A DNA stretch of 64,000 nt from Strongylocentrotus droebachiensis (taxonomy: Eukaryota; Echinodermata; Echinoidea; Camarodonta; Strongylocentrotidae). The notes below the pieces were generated by a model. The model saw nothing but the letters and a program-made list of their open reading frames with translations, ran no database searches and had not been told where the DNA came from. Shown here in pieces: positions 43,659-57,090 of this stretch (its first letter is position 1; the number at the start of each line of letters is the position of its first letter). The translations under genes were made by a program, and so were the position numbers. The stretch is taken from NCBI GenBank assembly GCA_035222895.1, contig JAVYIG010002104.1, positions 207,539 to 271,538 of the forward strand, in the 5' to 3' direction.

Positions 43659-46600
43659 TTTACAGATCAATCTTCAAGGGCTTCCAAAAGTGATCAAACA
43701 GCACGATGATAACCTGACGTCTTTCTCGGATAAAAAATGAAAAAAATTGGCAACGAAGAAAACAGTTGCTTTAATACAGAAAGGTGGGAATATTAACCGT
43801 AATATTCGAACTGTAGGCTAAAGCTATCGATCAACAGAGATCAAATGAAATCGCAGGAGCTTATGACTGGATAACTACGTTCGACCAATTGTAAATGGTA
43901 AATGATACGTTTGTCCTTCTCTGCAGGCGGTGAGCTCACACGAGAACGGTATTGATATGAAACGATAGATTAAAAAGGAAATACCGTCAATTGGTCGATC
44001 AAAATTATGATGATGATTGGTGGATTGATATTAATGGGAAAGATGATGAGATAGCTCTGCGAGGGATGGAGCTAATATGATGATTGTTTGGTTTTAGTTT
44101 TTGTTTGTAAAGTCACCCATTACTTAAGCAGCTTGTTGTATTGTGAACAGAATTCATGGGATAGCTTTTAAAGCCGATTATTGTTGTTTCTTTGTTTTTT
44201 GTTTATTGCTTTTGTTTGAAAAAACGCTCGTTATTTCAGAAACATCATACCTTTGAATCAAGTTGGGGGATAGCTCCTTGAAATAGCTATCAGCCCCGAT
44301 AATATTTGTTCTGAGGGCTGGGACGTACATAATTTTGCTCGTGAAAATAATTGTTACGCTATTAAATAATATGTTAAAATGGAAAAGAAAACTATAGGCG
44401 GTGTCAGACAGAGGCCAAAAATCTCTTTAGTTATCCGGATTATTCGTAGCCTGTCTGTCACCGACGTAAATGAAAAAAATAGATTTCTAAAATCTAGTTT
44501 ATTCAAGATGGGTCGGGATTTTTCTGTGTGACACTGCCTAATGAGTCAGCTTCGTGGAATACCTTTAAGCGCCAATAATTGTTAGAGGGATGGAGTTGTA
44601 TTTTTTGTTTGGGGAAAACAAGAGTTACCTTAGAAACATGTTGAGTGGATCGAAACTATGGGATAGCATTAAGGGATAGCATCGACCATGTTTGTTGTTG
44701 AAGTTACCATAGAAACAAGCTGGTTAAATTGTAAAAAATAATTGTTGAAATGCATGTTACGATAGAAACAAGCTGATTAAATTGATAAGTATGACACAAG
44801 AAGAAGAACAAACTCGACCGTGTTGCACAATCAGTCGATTGGATATTTAGCCTCATCATAATCAATAACACCGCCGCGTCACACTCTAATACTTTCATTT
44901 TGGTAGAATAATGGATGACATCGTTTTTTCCCGAACGTTAGTACTTTCAAAAGTTCGTTTATTCGAATTCTGAGAATAAAATAGGGTTCAGTATACTCTG
45001 GACATGCTGGACGAGGTTTGCAATTGTGAAAAAGAATAAGGAATAAGGAATAAGGAACCCTATCTCATCTCCCGACTTATCATTATAAACCTTTGAAATG
45101 ACGAGCATCCGGAGAAACGCACCTTGGAATTGTGAACTGTCGGAATAAAGAATCTTTTTGATTATTAAATCTTGGGAAATATATATCTCCGAGATAATGA
45201 ACTTTCAAAATCATAAAACTTCGACAAAAAACTAAATAAACTCGGTTTAGTAGGTTAATCTACCGAGAAGGTTACATTCATGCTAACCAAGTTAATGAGT
45301 CATTTTAAACATCATGCTGGTCATATTATCCCGACTAAAACTTTCTTCAAAATAAACAAACGAATAATTATCTTGCTTACAAGGAGACAAATGCAAATGA
45401 AATTTCTAATTTAACACCTGAATGTGGAATTTTGAATAACTATGGATTTTTAGAGAAGTGGGGTTTAATTTTTTTTATATATATATATATATATTTTTTA
45501 TTTATTTATTTATTTTTATTTTTTTTTTATTTTTTATTTTATTTATTTTTTTTTTTTTGGGGGGGGGGGGTGGCACACGTACCTTAGAAATATGTTGAGT
45601 GGAGTTAATTTATGGTATAGCATGACAGGATGTATATTTATAGCTTCAACCATTTGTGTTGTTGAGATGGACGTTACGATAGAAACAAGCTGATTAAATT
45701 GATAGACATGATACAAGAAAAAAAGGGAACCCAACCATCATGCATAAGCAGACAATTGGATATCGAGCTTAACTGCCCAACACATATTAATAATGCGTCA
45801 CACTTTAATGCTCTCGCTTTGGTAGAATAATGGATGGCACAGTTTCCTCCCGAACGTTTGTACTTTCAAAGGTTCGTTTATTTGAATTCTGAGAATAAAA
45901 TAGGGTTTACGTACTCTGAACCAGGTTTGCAATCGTCAAAATAAAAATTCTCTCTTCGTTTCGGGAGTAAAAACCCTATTTCATCTTTCGACTTATCATT
46001 ATAAGCCTTTGAAATGACGAGCGTTAGGATAAACAGATATCAGAATTATGAACTGTTTGAATAAAGAATCTTTCTGTTTAATAAACCTTGGGAATTATCA
46101 ACCTTCGGAATTATGTTCTTCGAGATAATGAACTTTTGGAATTATAAACCTTCGACAAGAAAGATAGAAATAAACTTGGTGTAAAACATTAATTGTCCGA
46201 CAAGGTTACATTCAGCTTAACCAAATTAATGAGTAATTTTAAACATCATGTTGGTCATCATATTGTCCCGACCGAAACTTTCTTCAAAATAAACAAACAA
46301 ATAATCATCATGCTTACAAGAAGACTAATGGAAATGAGATTTCTCATTCTACACCCAAATGTTGAATTTTGAGACATTTAGAAATTATGAGATTTGGAAT
46401 ACTTATCGGCCCCAATGGTTTTTGGAGAGGTGGGGTTGTATTTTGTTTGTTTGGGGGGGGGGGGGACACATGTTACCTTAAAAACATGTTGAGTGAATCT
46501 AAATTATGGGATAGCAGTATTGGATAGATACTGATAGCATCGACCATTGTGTTATGTTTTTGAAATGCACGTTGCGATAGAAACGAGCTAGTATTAAGAG

Positions 46601-46788
46601 GCATGATATATATATTAAACAAACCGTTATGCACTGTCAGATAATTTAATATCAAACTTCATCACATTGGCTCCATGTATATTTCCGGCATGAAAAAGTT
46701 TGAATAATGCATGGATACATATATAATTGAATTGTAATAATGCGTTAAGCTTAGATGTTCTTGCTTTGGTAGGATCATGGATGGCATC

Positions 46789-46789
<1 letters not shown>

Positions 46790-46849
<60 letters not shown>

Positions 46850-46872
46850 GCAAACACACACACACACCCACA
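46790..46872. repeat. (CT)n(CA)n compound microsatellite in a B monomer
   Basis: TCTCTC run followed by CACACA with GC interruptions. The equivalent tract in the next higher-order unit is at 51287-51345 and is shorter. Confidence 0.9.
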
Positions 46873-48321
46873 CAAACACGCACGCACGCACTTCACACGC
46901 ACGCATTTATGTATACACGCCGTGTATACACACACGTACACATGTCATACGCATGTATACACATTATACAGTGCCCTGGGAACGATTTTTTTTTCACCGG
47001 GGGTGCTGAGCGTATCAGGACAATCACCCCCTGGGCAATCACACCCTGGGCAATCACCCTCGATGTTGTTCTTCATATTATCCCGACTTAAACTTTCTTC
47101 AAATAACAAAACTAATAAATATCTTGCTTACAAAGAGAGAAATGCAAATGAAATTTCTAATTTTACTTCTGAATGTTGAATTTTGAGACATTTAGGAATT
47201 ATCAAAATGTTGAATACCTATCGGCACAATGGTTTTTAGAGAAGTAGGGTTGTATTTTTTTTATTGTTTGTTTGTTGGGGGGGGGGGCACACGTTACCTT
47301 AGAAATATGTTGAGTGGAGCTAATTTATGGGATAGCATGACAGGATGTATATTTATAACATCAACCATTTGTGTTGTCGAGATGGACGTTACGATAGAAA
47401 CAAGCTGATTAAATTGATAGACATGATACAAGAAAAAAAGGGAACCGAACCGTTATGCATAATCAGACAATTGGATATCGAGCCTCATCACATTAACTGC
47501 CCAACAATAATAACGCGTCACACTTTAATGCTCTCGCTTTGGTAGAATAATGGATGACATCGTTTTTTCCAGAGTGTTAGTACTTTCAAAAGTTTGTTTA
47601 TTCGAATTCTGAGAATAAAATATGGTCCACGTTCTCTGAACGAGGTTTGCAATTGTGAAAAAGAAAAACTCTTCCTTTTTCGGAAGAAAGAACCCTATTT
47701 CATCTCCCGACTTATCATTATAAACCTTTGAAATGACGAGGGTTAGGATAAACAAACATCAGAATTATGAACTGTTGGAATAAAGAATCTTTCTGGTTAA
47801 TAAACCTTGGGAATCATGAACCTTCGGAATTATGTTCTTCGAGGTAATGAACTTTTGGAATGATAAAACTTCGACAAAAAAAATAAAAAATAAACTCGGT
47901 GTAGAACATTATTTTGTCCGACAAGGTTACATTCAGCTTAACCAAATTAATGAGTAATTTTAAACATCATGTTGGTCATCATATTGTCCCGACCGAAACT
48001 TTCTTCAATATAAACAAACAAATAATCATCATGCTTACAAGAAGACTAATGGAAATGAGATTTCTCATTCTACACCCAAATGTTGAATTTTGAGAAATTG
48101 AGCAATTATGAGATTTGGAATACTTATCGGCCCCAATGGTTTTTGGAGAGGTGGGGTTGTATTTTTTTTTTTTTGGGGGGGGGGGGAACACACCTGTTAC
48201 CTTAAAAACATGTTGAGTGAATCTAAATTATGGGATAGCAGTATTGGATAGATACTGATAGCATCGACCATTTTGTTATGTTGTTGAAATGCACGTTGCG
48301 ATAGAAACGAGCTAGTATTAA

Positions 48322-48853
48322 AGGTACTATGTCCCTTTTGCAGCCAACCTCAAATGCTGTAGAACTTTGCAGGAATTATGAATATGTCATGTATGTCCTA
48401 TCTGTGAAATTTAAACGTTAGCAGTGTCCTCATATTCAAATTATGCAAGGAAACCCGTTTACTTGCTAGACTTCACTGTCAGACACTATTGAGTGACTGA
48501 CTGACTTTTTTTCTTCTTTGGTAATAACATACATGAAAAGAGTTGTAAAGGGTACATGAGCATTTGTCTACATCAATAACCCACTTCTTGTGATGGCCAA
48601 GATTAAACTGATTGAATCTTTGCGCAGCGTAAAACGTATGACCATTCAGTGCAATTGTCTGAAAATCAAGACTAATACTTTTGGGCTCTATAGCCCTAAA
48701 GTCGATTTGACAACTAATAGTCGTTATTTTCCCACTTGAAGACATTTTCAAGCCCCACCTTTTTTAGGGAAGTTCTAAATTAGTATTATCTTTCAAATGC
48801 AGTTGGAATTTAACTTTTTCATTTTTTGGGCCTGCAAATGGGACATAGTACCT
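48322..48853. mobile_element. TTAA-flanked MITE inserted in one satellite monomer (532 bp)
   Basis: Flanked by TTAA at 48318-48321 and 48854-48857; sister monomers hold a single TTAA at this spot. Ends AGGTACTATGTCCCTTTTGC and the complement of GCAAATGGGACATAGTACCT form about 22-bp TIRs. A TTAA duplication fits piggyBac or Kolobok. A 90-codon minus-strand frame inside has no recognised domain. Confidence 0.9.
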
Positions 48854-51284
48854 TTAAGAGGCATGATATATACATTAAACAAACCGTTATGCACTGTCAG
48901 ATAATTTAATATCAAACTTCATCACATTGGCTCCATGTATATTTCCGGCATGAAAAAGTTTGAATAATGCATGGATACATGTATAATTGAATTGTAATAA
49001 TGCGTCAAGCTTAGATGTTCTTGCTTTGGTACGGTTGGGACGTACATAATTTTGCTCGTGAAAATAATTGCTATACGCTAATAACATGCTAAAAGTGAGA
49101 AAATTATGAGTCAGCTTTATGGAATACTTTTCAGCGCCAATGATTTTTAGAGAGATGAAGTTGTATTTTTTGTTTGGGGAAAACACAAGTTACCTTAGCA
49201 ACATGTTGAGTGGATTGAAACTATGGGACAGCATTAAGGGATAGCATTGACCATTTTTGTTGTTGAAGTTACCATATAAACAAGCTGGTTAAATTGTGAA
49301 AGGAGATGTTGAAATGCACGTTACGATAGAAACAAGCTGATTAAATTGATAGATACGATACAAGAAGAAGAAAAAAAATCGACCGTTATGCACAATCAGT
49401 CAATTGGATATCGAGCCTCATTATAATCAATAACACCGCCGCGTCACACTTTAATGCTTTCACTTTGGTAGAATAATGGATGACATAGTTTTTCTCCAAA
49501 ACGTTTGTACTTTCAAAGATTGTTTATTCGAATTCTGAGAATAAAATAGGGTTCATTACCCTGGACGAGGTTTGCAATTGTGAAATAGAAAAACTCTCCC
49601 TTTTCGGAAGAAAGAACCTTATTTCATCTCCCGACTTATCATGAAAAACCTTTGAAATGACAAGCATCCGGAGAAACGCACCTTGGAATTGTGAACCGTA
49701 GGAATAAAGAATCTTTCTGATTATTAAATCTTGGGAATTATGTATCTCCGAGATAATGAACTTTCAAAATCATGAAACTTCGACAAAAAACTAAATAAAC
49801 TCGGTTTAGTAGGTTAATTTACTGAAAAGGTTACATTTAGGCTAACCAAGTGAATGAGTCATTTTAAACATCATGTTGGTCATCATATTGTCCCGACTAA
49901 AACTTTCTTCAAAATAAACAAACAAATAATTTCCTTGCTTACAAGGAGGCAAATACAAATGAAATATCTAATTTTACACCTGAATGTTGAATTTTGAATA
50001 ACTATCGGCACAATGTTTTTAGAGAAGTGGGGTTGTATTTTGTTTTCCTGGGGGAAGGGGGGGGGGGGGTGGCACACGTTACCTTAGAAATATGTTGAGT
50101 GGAGCTAATTTATGGGATAGCATGACAGGATGTATATTTATAACATCAACCATTTGTGTTGTTGAGATGGACGTTACGATAGAAACAAGCTGATTAAATT
50201 GATAGACATGATACAAGAAAAAAAGGGAACCCAACCATCATGCATAAGCAGACAATTGGATATCGAGCTTAACTGCCCAACACATATTAATAACGCGTCA
50301 CACTTTAATGCTCTCGCTTTGGTAGAATAATGGATGGCACAGTTTCCTCCCGAACGTTTGTACTTTCAAAGGTTCGTTTATTTGAATTCTGAGAATAAAA
50401 TAGGGTTCACGTACTCTGAACCAGGTTTGCAATCGTGAAAATAAAAATTCTCTCTTCGTTTCGGGAGTAAAAACCCTATTTCATCTTTCGACTCATTATA
50501 AGCCTTTGAAATGACGAGCGTTAGGATAAACAGATATCAGAATTATGAACTGTTGGAATAAAGAATCTTTCTGTTTAATAAACCTTGGGAATTATCAACC
50601 TTCGGAATTATGTTCTTCGAGATAATGAACTTTTGGAATTATAAACCTTCGACAAAAAAGATAGAAATAAACTTGGTGTAAAACATTAATTGTCCGACAA
50701 GGTTACATTCAGCTTTACCAAATTAATGATTAATTTTAAACATCATGTTGGTCATCATATTGTCCCGACCGAAACTTTCTTCAAAATAAACAAACAAATA
50801 ATCATCATGCTTACAAGAAGACTAATGGAAATGAGATTTCTCATTCTACACCCAAATGTTGAATTTTGAGACATTTAGAAATTATGAGATTTGGAATACT
50901 TATCGGCCCCAATGGTTTTTGGAGAGGTGGGGTTGTATTTTGTTTGTTTGGGGGGGGGGGGACACATGTTACCTTAAAAACATGTTGAGTGAATCTAAAT
51001 TATGGGATAGCAGTATTGGATAGATACTGATAGCATCGACCATTGTGTTATGTTTTTGAAATGCACGTTGCGATAGAAACGAGCTAGTATTAAGAGGCAT
51101 GATATATATATTAAACAAACCGTTATGCACTGTCAGATAATTTAATATCAAACTTCATCACATTGGCTCCATGTATATTTCCGGCATGAAAAAGTTTGAA
51201 TAATGCATGGATACATATATAATTGAATTGTAATAATGCGTTAAGCTTAGATGTTCTTGCTTTGGTAGGATCATGGATGGCATC

Positions 51285-51286
<2 letters not shown>

Positions 51287-51336
<50 letters not shown>

Positions 51337-51345
51337 CACACCCAC
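51287..51345. repeat. (CT)n(CA)n microsatellite, second higher-order unit
   Basis: Shorter counterpart of 46790-46872. Confidence 0.9.
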
Positions 51346-51937
51346 CCAAACACGCACGCACGCACTTCACACGCACGCATTTATGTATACACGCCGTGTA
51401 TACACACACGTACACATGTCATACGCACACATACACATTATACAGTGCCCTGGGAACGATTTTTTTTTCACCGGGGGTGCTGAGCGTATCAGGACAATCA
51501 CCCCCTGGGCAATCACCCCCTGGCAATCACCCTCGATGTTGTTCTTCATATTATCCCGACTTAAACTTTCTTCAAATAACAAAACCAATAAATATCTTGC
51601 TTACAAGGAGAGAAATGCAAATGAAATTTCTAATTTTACTTCTGAATGTTGAATTTTGAGACATTTAGGAAATACCTATCGGCACAATGGTTTTTTAGAG
51701 AAGTGGGGTTGTATTTTTATTTTTTATTTTTTTTTTTTGGGGGGGGGGGCACACATCACCTTAGAAATATGTTGAGTGGAGCTAATTAATGGGATAGCAC
51801 TGTATTTCTAAGTTAGCTTCAACGGAATGTTACTTTCAATGGCATGTTAGTTTGAATGCACCTGTTTCAAAACATAACAATCATTAAATCAGCATCAGAA
51901 AGTGTTAAGAACTAAAAGCGAACCAGGTAATCGCAGT

Positions 51938-52004
51938 GAGGCAAAGTGTGGATAGGCGACCGCCTAGTAATTGGAAGGTATCGGATTCGATACCCAGCTA
52001 GTCC
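51938..52004 (+). repeat. tRNA-like head T1 (unit 1)
   Basis: GTGGATAGGCGACCGCCTAG with a variant B box GGATTCGATACC. Equivalent heads occur at about 55129, 58147 and 62699. Confidence 0.65.
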
Positions 52005-52081
52005 ATATTTTTGGTTAAATCTTGAAACAAAAAAAAACGTATGTTATTTTAACAACAAGAAGTGAACCAGGTAATGGCAGT

Positions 52082-52170
52082 GAGGTAAAGTGGTCTAGTG
52101 GATAAGACTGGTCGCTTCATAATGCAAATGCAAATGTAAATGTACTTGGTTTGATTCACAGCTACTCCTA
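52082..52170 (+). repeat. tRNA-like head T2 (unit 1)
   Basis: AGTGGTCTAGTGGATAAGAC followed, after a short insertion of AAATGC repeats, by a degraded B box TTTGATTCAC. Copies at about 55272, 58291 and 62842. Confidence 0.55.
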
Positions 52171-52400
52171 TTTATACCCCATATGTTATTTTTACCATTT
52201 TGTTCGTCACCCCATTATATTGGCTTGTTTATCTCTTTTTAAGTGGACACCCCCCCCCCCCACCTCTTCAACAAAGGGGAAAATGACATGTGATACTTTT
52301 TCTTTAACAAGCGACTCTCTGATTTATTTAGAATACCTCCTTTGCTACACATACAACAATAAGTATTAACAGGGAAAAACTCATGCTGAATGGCAGTTGG

Positions 52401-52470
52401 ACACATTAGTCTCGTGGATAGGCAATCGCCTGGTAACTGGAAGGTTTCGGGTTCGAAACCCAGCTAGTGC
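52401..52470 (+). repeat. tRNA-like head T3 (unit 1)
   Basis: TAGTCTCGTGGATAGGCAAT with a consensus-grade B box GGGTTCGAAACC. Best pol III promoter of the four. Copies at about 55511, 58611 and 63164. Confidence 0.7.
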
Positions 52471-53035
52471 AACTTTTTTCTTCTGTTTTGTTTTACTTAA
52501 ACAAAAACAAAAAATGATTTTAACCCATTTTTATGTCACTCAAAGTACATATTTATTGCTATTCTTTTAATCGATCGATACAATGAGCTTATAATAAACT
52601 TGTAAACAAAGTAAAGTATTATACGAAGTACACAAAGGACAGCAATATTATTCTGTTTTGTCCATCAAATATAATCACATTCAATACTTTTTCAGTCCAA
52701 ATGAGAAGGTGAGAAAGAAAGAGAAAGAAAGAAAGAGAGCCAAAAAGAGACAAGAAAAGAGAATCCAATACCCCCATTAATCAAATAAGGTCTGAGAATC
52801 TCAATCCACATATTTACAATTAATTCAAATATTTTGGCGGGAAAGCCAGATATTAATTATTGTCCAATTTTGGGGTGATAAAATAATTATTGTTGTTGTT
52901 GTTGGTGTGACGGAAAGGGTTCCAAAGCACAATATGTCAATGGATTCCTCAAAAAGAACAAATGGGCCTTTGGTGGGGGGAGGAGGGGGGGGCAGTGTAG
53001 AAAAAAACTGTTGAGGAGCCTCTTTGGGGGCCCCC

Positions 53036-53637
53036 AGGCGCGGATCTAGGATTTGTTAGGGGGGCCCAATTTGAAATTATGCTAGCCAAACATTGGTACG
53101 TAATGGTGACACCGGCAGTGGCGAAATAAGCAAACAATTTTAGGGGGGGAGGGTTGAAAAAAAATCCGCACCACCCACTTTTACATGCAGACCCCGCTGA
53201 ACGTTTCTCTAAGTAGGTTGGGGGAGAGGTATTTACGATAAGGCAGAGCGTAGCGTTAATTGGCATGGGGTCTAGGGCCTTTTGGCCCCTCTGAACTACA
53301 ACTTGTTGGCGGCAAAATTGCAACTGATATCCCGCTTCTTTTCTTTTCCCTCCCTTTATCTCTTCTTTTCCTTTTTCTTTCCCTTTTCATCATTCTCTCT
53401 TATTTTGTAATGGTGGGGGGGGGGGGGGGGGTGACAGCTGGGATCCAAGACCATTTCGGCCCTTGATCTGCTTCTTCCCCCCCTCCCTTTTTTTCCCCTT
53501 CTTCTTCCTCTTCCTCTTCTTTCTTTCCCTTTCTCTCCTCTTCCCCTTTTCCTTCTTTTCCTTCTCTCTCTTTCTTTTTTTTTGCGGGGGGGGGGGGGGG
53601 GCAAGGCCCTCCCGGCCCCTGGATCCGCGTCTGCCTT
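53036..53637. mobile_element. G-run element with AGGCGCGGATCTAGG ends (unit 1)
   Basis: Left end AGGCGCGGATCTAGG; right end CCTGGATCCGCGTCTGCC is the imperfect inverse. Three long G runs differ in length between units. Copies at about 56152, 59254 and 63805. Confidence 0.65.
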
Positions 53638-53731
53638 TAGGGGGGGTAGCTGCGCCTGTCGTCAGCTAGCTGAAAGTGTTAACAACTAAAACCAAAGTGT
53701 TAACAACTAAAAGTGAACCAGGTAATCGCAG

Positions 53732-53806
53732 TGAGGCAAAGTGGTCTCGTGGATAAGCAACCGCCTAGTAAGTGGAAGGTATCGGGTTCGATCCCCAGCT
53801 AGTGTG
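53732..53806 (+). repeat. tRNA-like head T4 (unit 1)
   Basis: AAGTGGTCTCGTGGATAAGC, then CGCCTAGTAAGTGGAAGG and B box GGGTTCGATCCCC. Copies at about 56854 and, split by the TIR insertion, 59956-59997 plus 61438-61477. Confidence 0.7.
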
Positions 53807-53960
53807 TTTTGTTTTAAAGCCCAAAAGCCAGATATTGAAAGTCCAATTGTAAGGGGGGAGCAGCTGAGTGTAGGAAAAAACTGTTGGGGAGCCCCTTGGG
53901 GGGGGGGGTCTTTTTTTGTTTTTTTTGGGGGGGGGTCTTTTTTTTTTTTTTTTTTTTTTT

Positions 53961-54105
53961 AGCTGGCGGTCGTCAGCTAGCTGGCGGTCGTCAGCTAGCT
54001 GGCGGTCGTCAGCTAGCTGGCGGTCGTCAGCTAGCTGGCGGTCGTCAGCTAGCTGGCGGTCGTCAGCTAGCTGGCGGTCGTCAGCTAGCTGGCGGTCGTC
54101 AGCGT
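53961..54105. repeat. 18-bp VNTR, eight copies (unit 1)
   Basis: Unit TAGCTGGCGGTCGTCAGC repeated eight times. Units 2 and 3 carry two copies each (57090-57125 and 61637-61672). The WRSSAS and ADDRQL repeat frames are by-products. Confidence 0.95.
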
Positions 54106-54990
54106 AGCCGGTGGCCGGTAGCGTTAGCCCCAAAGCCATGTCCAATTTTTAAACTACATTCAAGAGTCCCTTATTGCCAGGTTAAACAAGTTTTTTACAT
54201 TTTCAGTACTACTTACTTCCTTTTATCCAATCTGTACACTCCCATGCTATCCTTTTCCTGTCTGTAAACAACTTTACAACATGAATTCAATGATGGGCAA
54301 GGTTTTACTTCTCATATGAAAGCGCCCAAACTTCGTGAGGTGAAACAAAGGGCCTTTCAATTCAAGTCTATTCAAGCCCAATATGGGCTAACAACTGGCC
54401 TGCATACCCGAGCAGAATCATTTTGTGCTCGACAAAGACATACAGCCTTGGGTAAAGAGGTCCATTATTATTATTTTTTTTGGTTATATTTTTTCATTGA
54501 CAGTATACTATTTAAATGTCAGGAATATTGGATGCTCTGTTTCAAATACAGTCCAGATTGCCGAGCAATGAATTATCTCATGCTTCTTGTCCAAAAACCA
54601 TATCGAACTTTTTTTTTTTTTAAAGCGGTATCATTTTAATTTCCATTTCCCAGCATTATTTTGAACTGTCTTGAACTGAAGTTGTTTTCCTTTCTCATAT
54701 TTCGATACCATTACGTCATCAAAATAATGCGGTCATTGTTGCAATGTCAGGAATGCTATTTCTACCTCAGTCTTTGGAAATCCTCGCAATGACGAAAGTA
54801 TTCACTCGATGAAGGGAGTGTCCGTTCTTTTATTCAATTCATTAATTGATGCCATGTTAGAAAGAGCTGAGTAGTTTGTTACGTAAATATTCAAATATAG
54901 CCGATGCGAGCTATTTAAAAAAACTGAATCGAATAGCCTGCATCTTTAATAATTATGAATAACAATGAGCAGTGCCTAAATACAGCTGCA

Positions 54991-57055
54991 CTGTATTTCT
55001 AAGTTAGCTTCAACGGAATGTTACTTTCAATGGCATGTTAGTTTGAATGCACCTGTTTCAAAACATAACAATCATTAAATCAGCATCAGAAAGTGTTAAG
55101 AACTAAAAGCGAACCAGGTAATCGCAGTGAGGCAAAGTGTGGATAGGCGACCGCCTAGTAATTGGAAGGTATCGGATTCGATACCCAGCTAGTCCATATT
55201 TTTGGTTAAATCTTGAAACAAAAAAAAACGTATGTTATTTTAACAACAAGAAGTGAACCAGGTAATGGCAGTGAGGTAAAGTGGTCTAGTGGATAAGACT
55301 GGTCGCTTCATAATGCAAATGCAAATGTAAATGTACTTGGTTTGATTCACAGCTACTCCTATTTATACCCCATATGTTATTTTTACCATTTTGTTCGTCA
55401 CCCCATTATATTGGCTTGTTTATCTCTTTTTAAGTGGACACCCCCCCCCCCCCCACCTCTTCAACAAAGGGGAAAATGACATGTGATACTTTTTCTTTTT
55501 TTTCAGTTGGACACATTAGTCTCGTGGATAGGCAATCGCCTGGTAACTGGAAGGTTTCGGGTTCGAAACCCAGCTAGTGCAACTTTTTTCTTCTGTTTTG
55601 TTTTACTTAAACAAAAACAAAAAATGATTTTAACCCGTTTTTATGTCACTCAAAGTACATATTTATTGCTATTCTTTTAATCGATCGATACAATGAGCTT
55701 ATAATAAACTTGTAAACAAAGTAAAGTATTATACGAAGTACACAAAGGACAGCAATATTATTCTGTTTTGTCCATCAAATATAATCACATTCAATACTTT
55801 TTCAGTCCAAATGAGAAGGTGAGAAAGAAAGAGAAAGAAAGAAAGAGAGCCAAAAAGAGACAAGAAAAGAGAATCCAATACCCCCATTAATCAAATAAGG
55901 TCTGAGAATCTCAATCCACATATTTACAATTAATTCAAATATTTTGGCGGGAAAGCCAGATATTAATTATTGTCCAATTTTGGGGTGATAAAATAATTAT
56001 TGTTGTTGTTGTTGGTGTGACGGAAAGGGTTCCAAAGCACAATATGTCAATGGATTCCTCAAAAAGAACAAATGGGCCTTTGGTGGGGGGAGGAGGGGGG
56101 GGGGGGCAGTGTAGAAAAAAACTGTTGAGGAGCCTCTTTGGGGGGCCCCAGGCGCGGATCTAGGATTTGTTAGGGGGGCCCAATTTGGAATTATGCTAGC
56201 CAAACATTGGTACGTAATGGTGACACCGGCAGTGGCGAAATAAGCAAACAATTTTAGGGGGGGGGGGGGTTGAAAAAAAATCCGCACCACCCACTTTTAC
56301 ATGCAGACCCCGCTGAACGTTTCTCTAAGTAGGTTGGGGGAGAGGTATTTACGATAAGGCAGAGCGTAGCGTTAATTGGCGTGGGGTCTAGGGCCTTTTG
56401 GCCCCTCTGAACTACAACTTGTTGGCGGCAAAATTGCAACTGATATCCCGCTTCTTTTCTTTTCCCTCCCTTTATCTCTTCTTTTCCTTTTTCTTTCCCT
56501 TTTCATCATTCTCTCTTATTTTGTAATGGTGGGGGGGGGGGGGGGGGGGGGGGTGACAGCTGGGATCCAAGACCATTTCGGCCCTTGATCTGCTTCTTCC
56601 CCCCTCCCTTTTTTTCCCCTTCTTCTTCCTCTTCCTCTTCTTTCTTTCCCTTTCTCTCCTCTTCCCCTTTTCCTTCTTTTCCTTCTCTCTCTTTCTTTTT
56701 TTTTGCGGGGGGGGGGGGGGGGGCAAGGCCCTCCCGGCCCCTGGATCCGCGTCTGCCTTTAGGGGGGTAGCTGCGCCTGTCGTCAGCTAGCTGAAAGTGT
56801 TAACAACTAAAACCAAAGTGTTAACAACTAAAAGTGAACCAGGTAATCGCAGTGAGGCAAAGTGGTCTCGTGGATAAGAAACCGCCTAGTAAGTGGAAGG
56901 TATCGGGTTCGATCCCCAGCTAGTGTATTTTGTTTTAAAGCCCAAAAGCCAGATATTGAAAGTCCAATTGTAAGGGGGGAGCAGCTCTGAGTGTAGGAAA
57001 AAACTGTTGGGGAGCCCCTTTGGGGGGGGGTCTTTTTTTGTTTTTTTTGGGGGGG

Positions 57056-57090
<35 letters not shown>

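Larger units (their letters stand above)
44040..51796. repeat. Satellite of about 0.9-kb monomers with 4.5-kb higher-order repeat
   Basis: A monomer landmark (TTACCTTA-GAAA-ATGTTGAGTG) recurs at about 44621, 45576, 46475, 47295, 48198, 49190, 50082, 50970 and 51757. Three monomer types can be told apart after the landmark. C has GAAACTATGGGATAGCATTA, A has CTAATTTATGGGATAGCATG, and B has AATCTAAATTATGGGATAGC. The order is C-A-B-A-B, then C-A-B-A. Types recur at 4462-4569 bp. A 183-bp stretch in B at 46473 is identical to that at 50969. Left-hand copies from about 44040 are more degraded. No protein is conserved. Confidence 0.88.
51800..54990. repeat. Tandem array unit 1 (3191 bp)
   Basis: Starts CTGTATTTCTAAGTTAGC, fused at a GCA microhomology to the satellite. 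In order it holds tRNA-like heads at 51938, 52082 and 52401, a GAAA-rich tract, the G-rich GGATC-terminated element (53036-53637), a fourth tRNA-like head at 53732, eight copies of an 18-bp VNTR, and about 900 bp of single-copy-like sequence. No conserved protein seen. Confidence 0.93.

Noticed and set aside
48479-48751. 90-residue minus-strand frame inside the TTAA element
   Set aside because: No domain, and too short and isolated to be a transposase; kept only as a note in the element.
51938-53806. Functional tRNA genes
   Set aside because: Pol III box patterns are present, but stems are imperfect, head T2 has an insertion, and all lie in repeated units; tRNA-derived repeats are likelier.
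53961-54105. CRISPR-like array
   Set aside because: The 18-bp units are directly adjacent without spacers, in eukaryotic repeat DNA; it is a VNTR.
54316-54480. Coding exon (MKAPKLREVKQRAFQF frame) repeated in each array unit
   Set aside because: Short, no recognised domain, no good acceptor, and identical in every unit because the units are recent copies rather than from coding constraint I can show.
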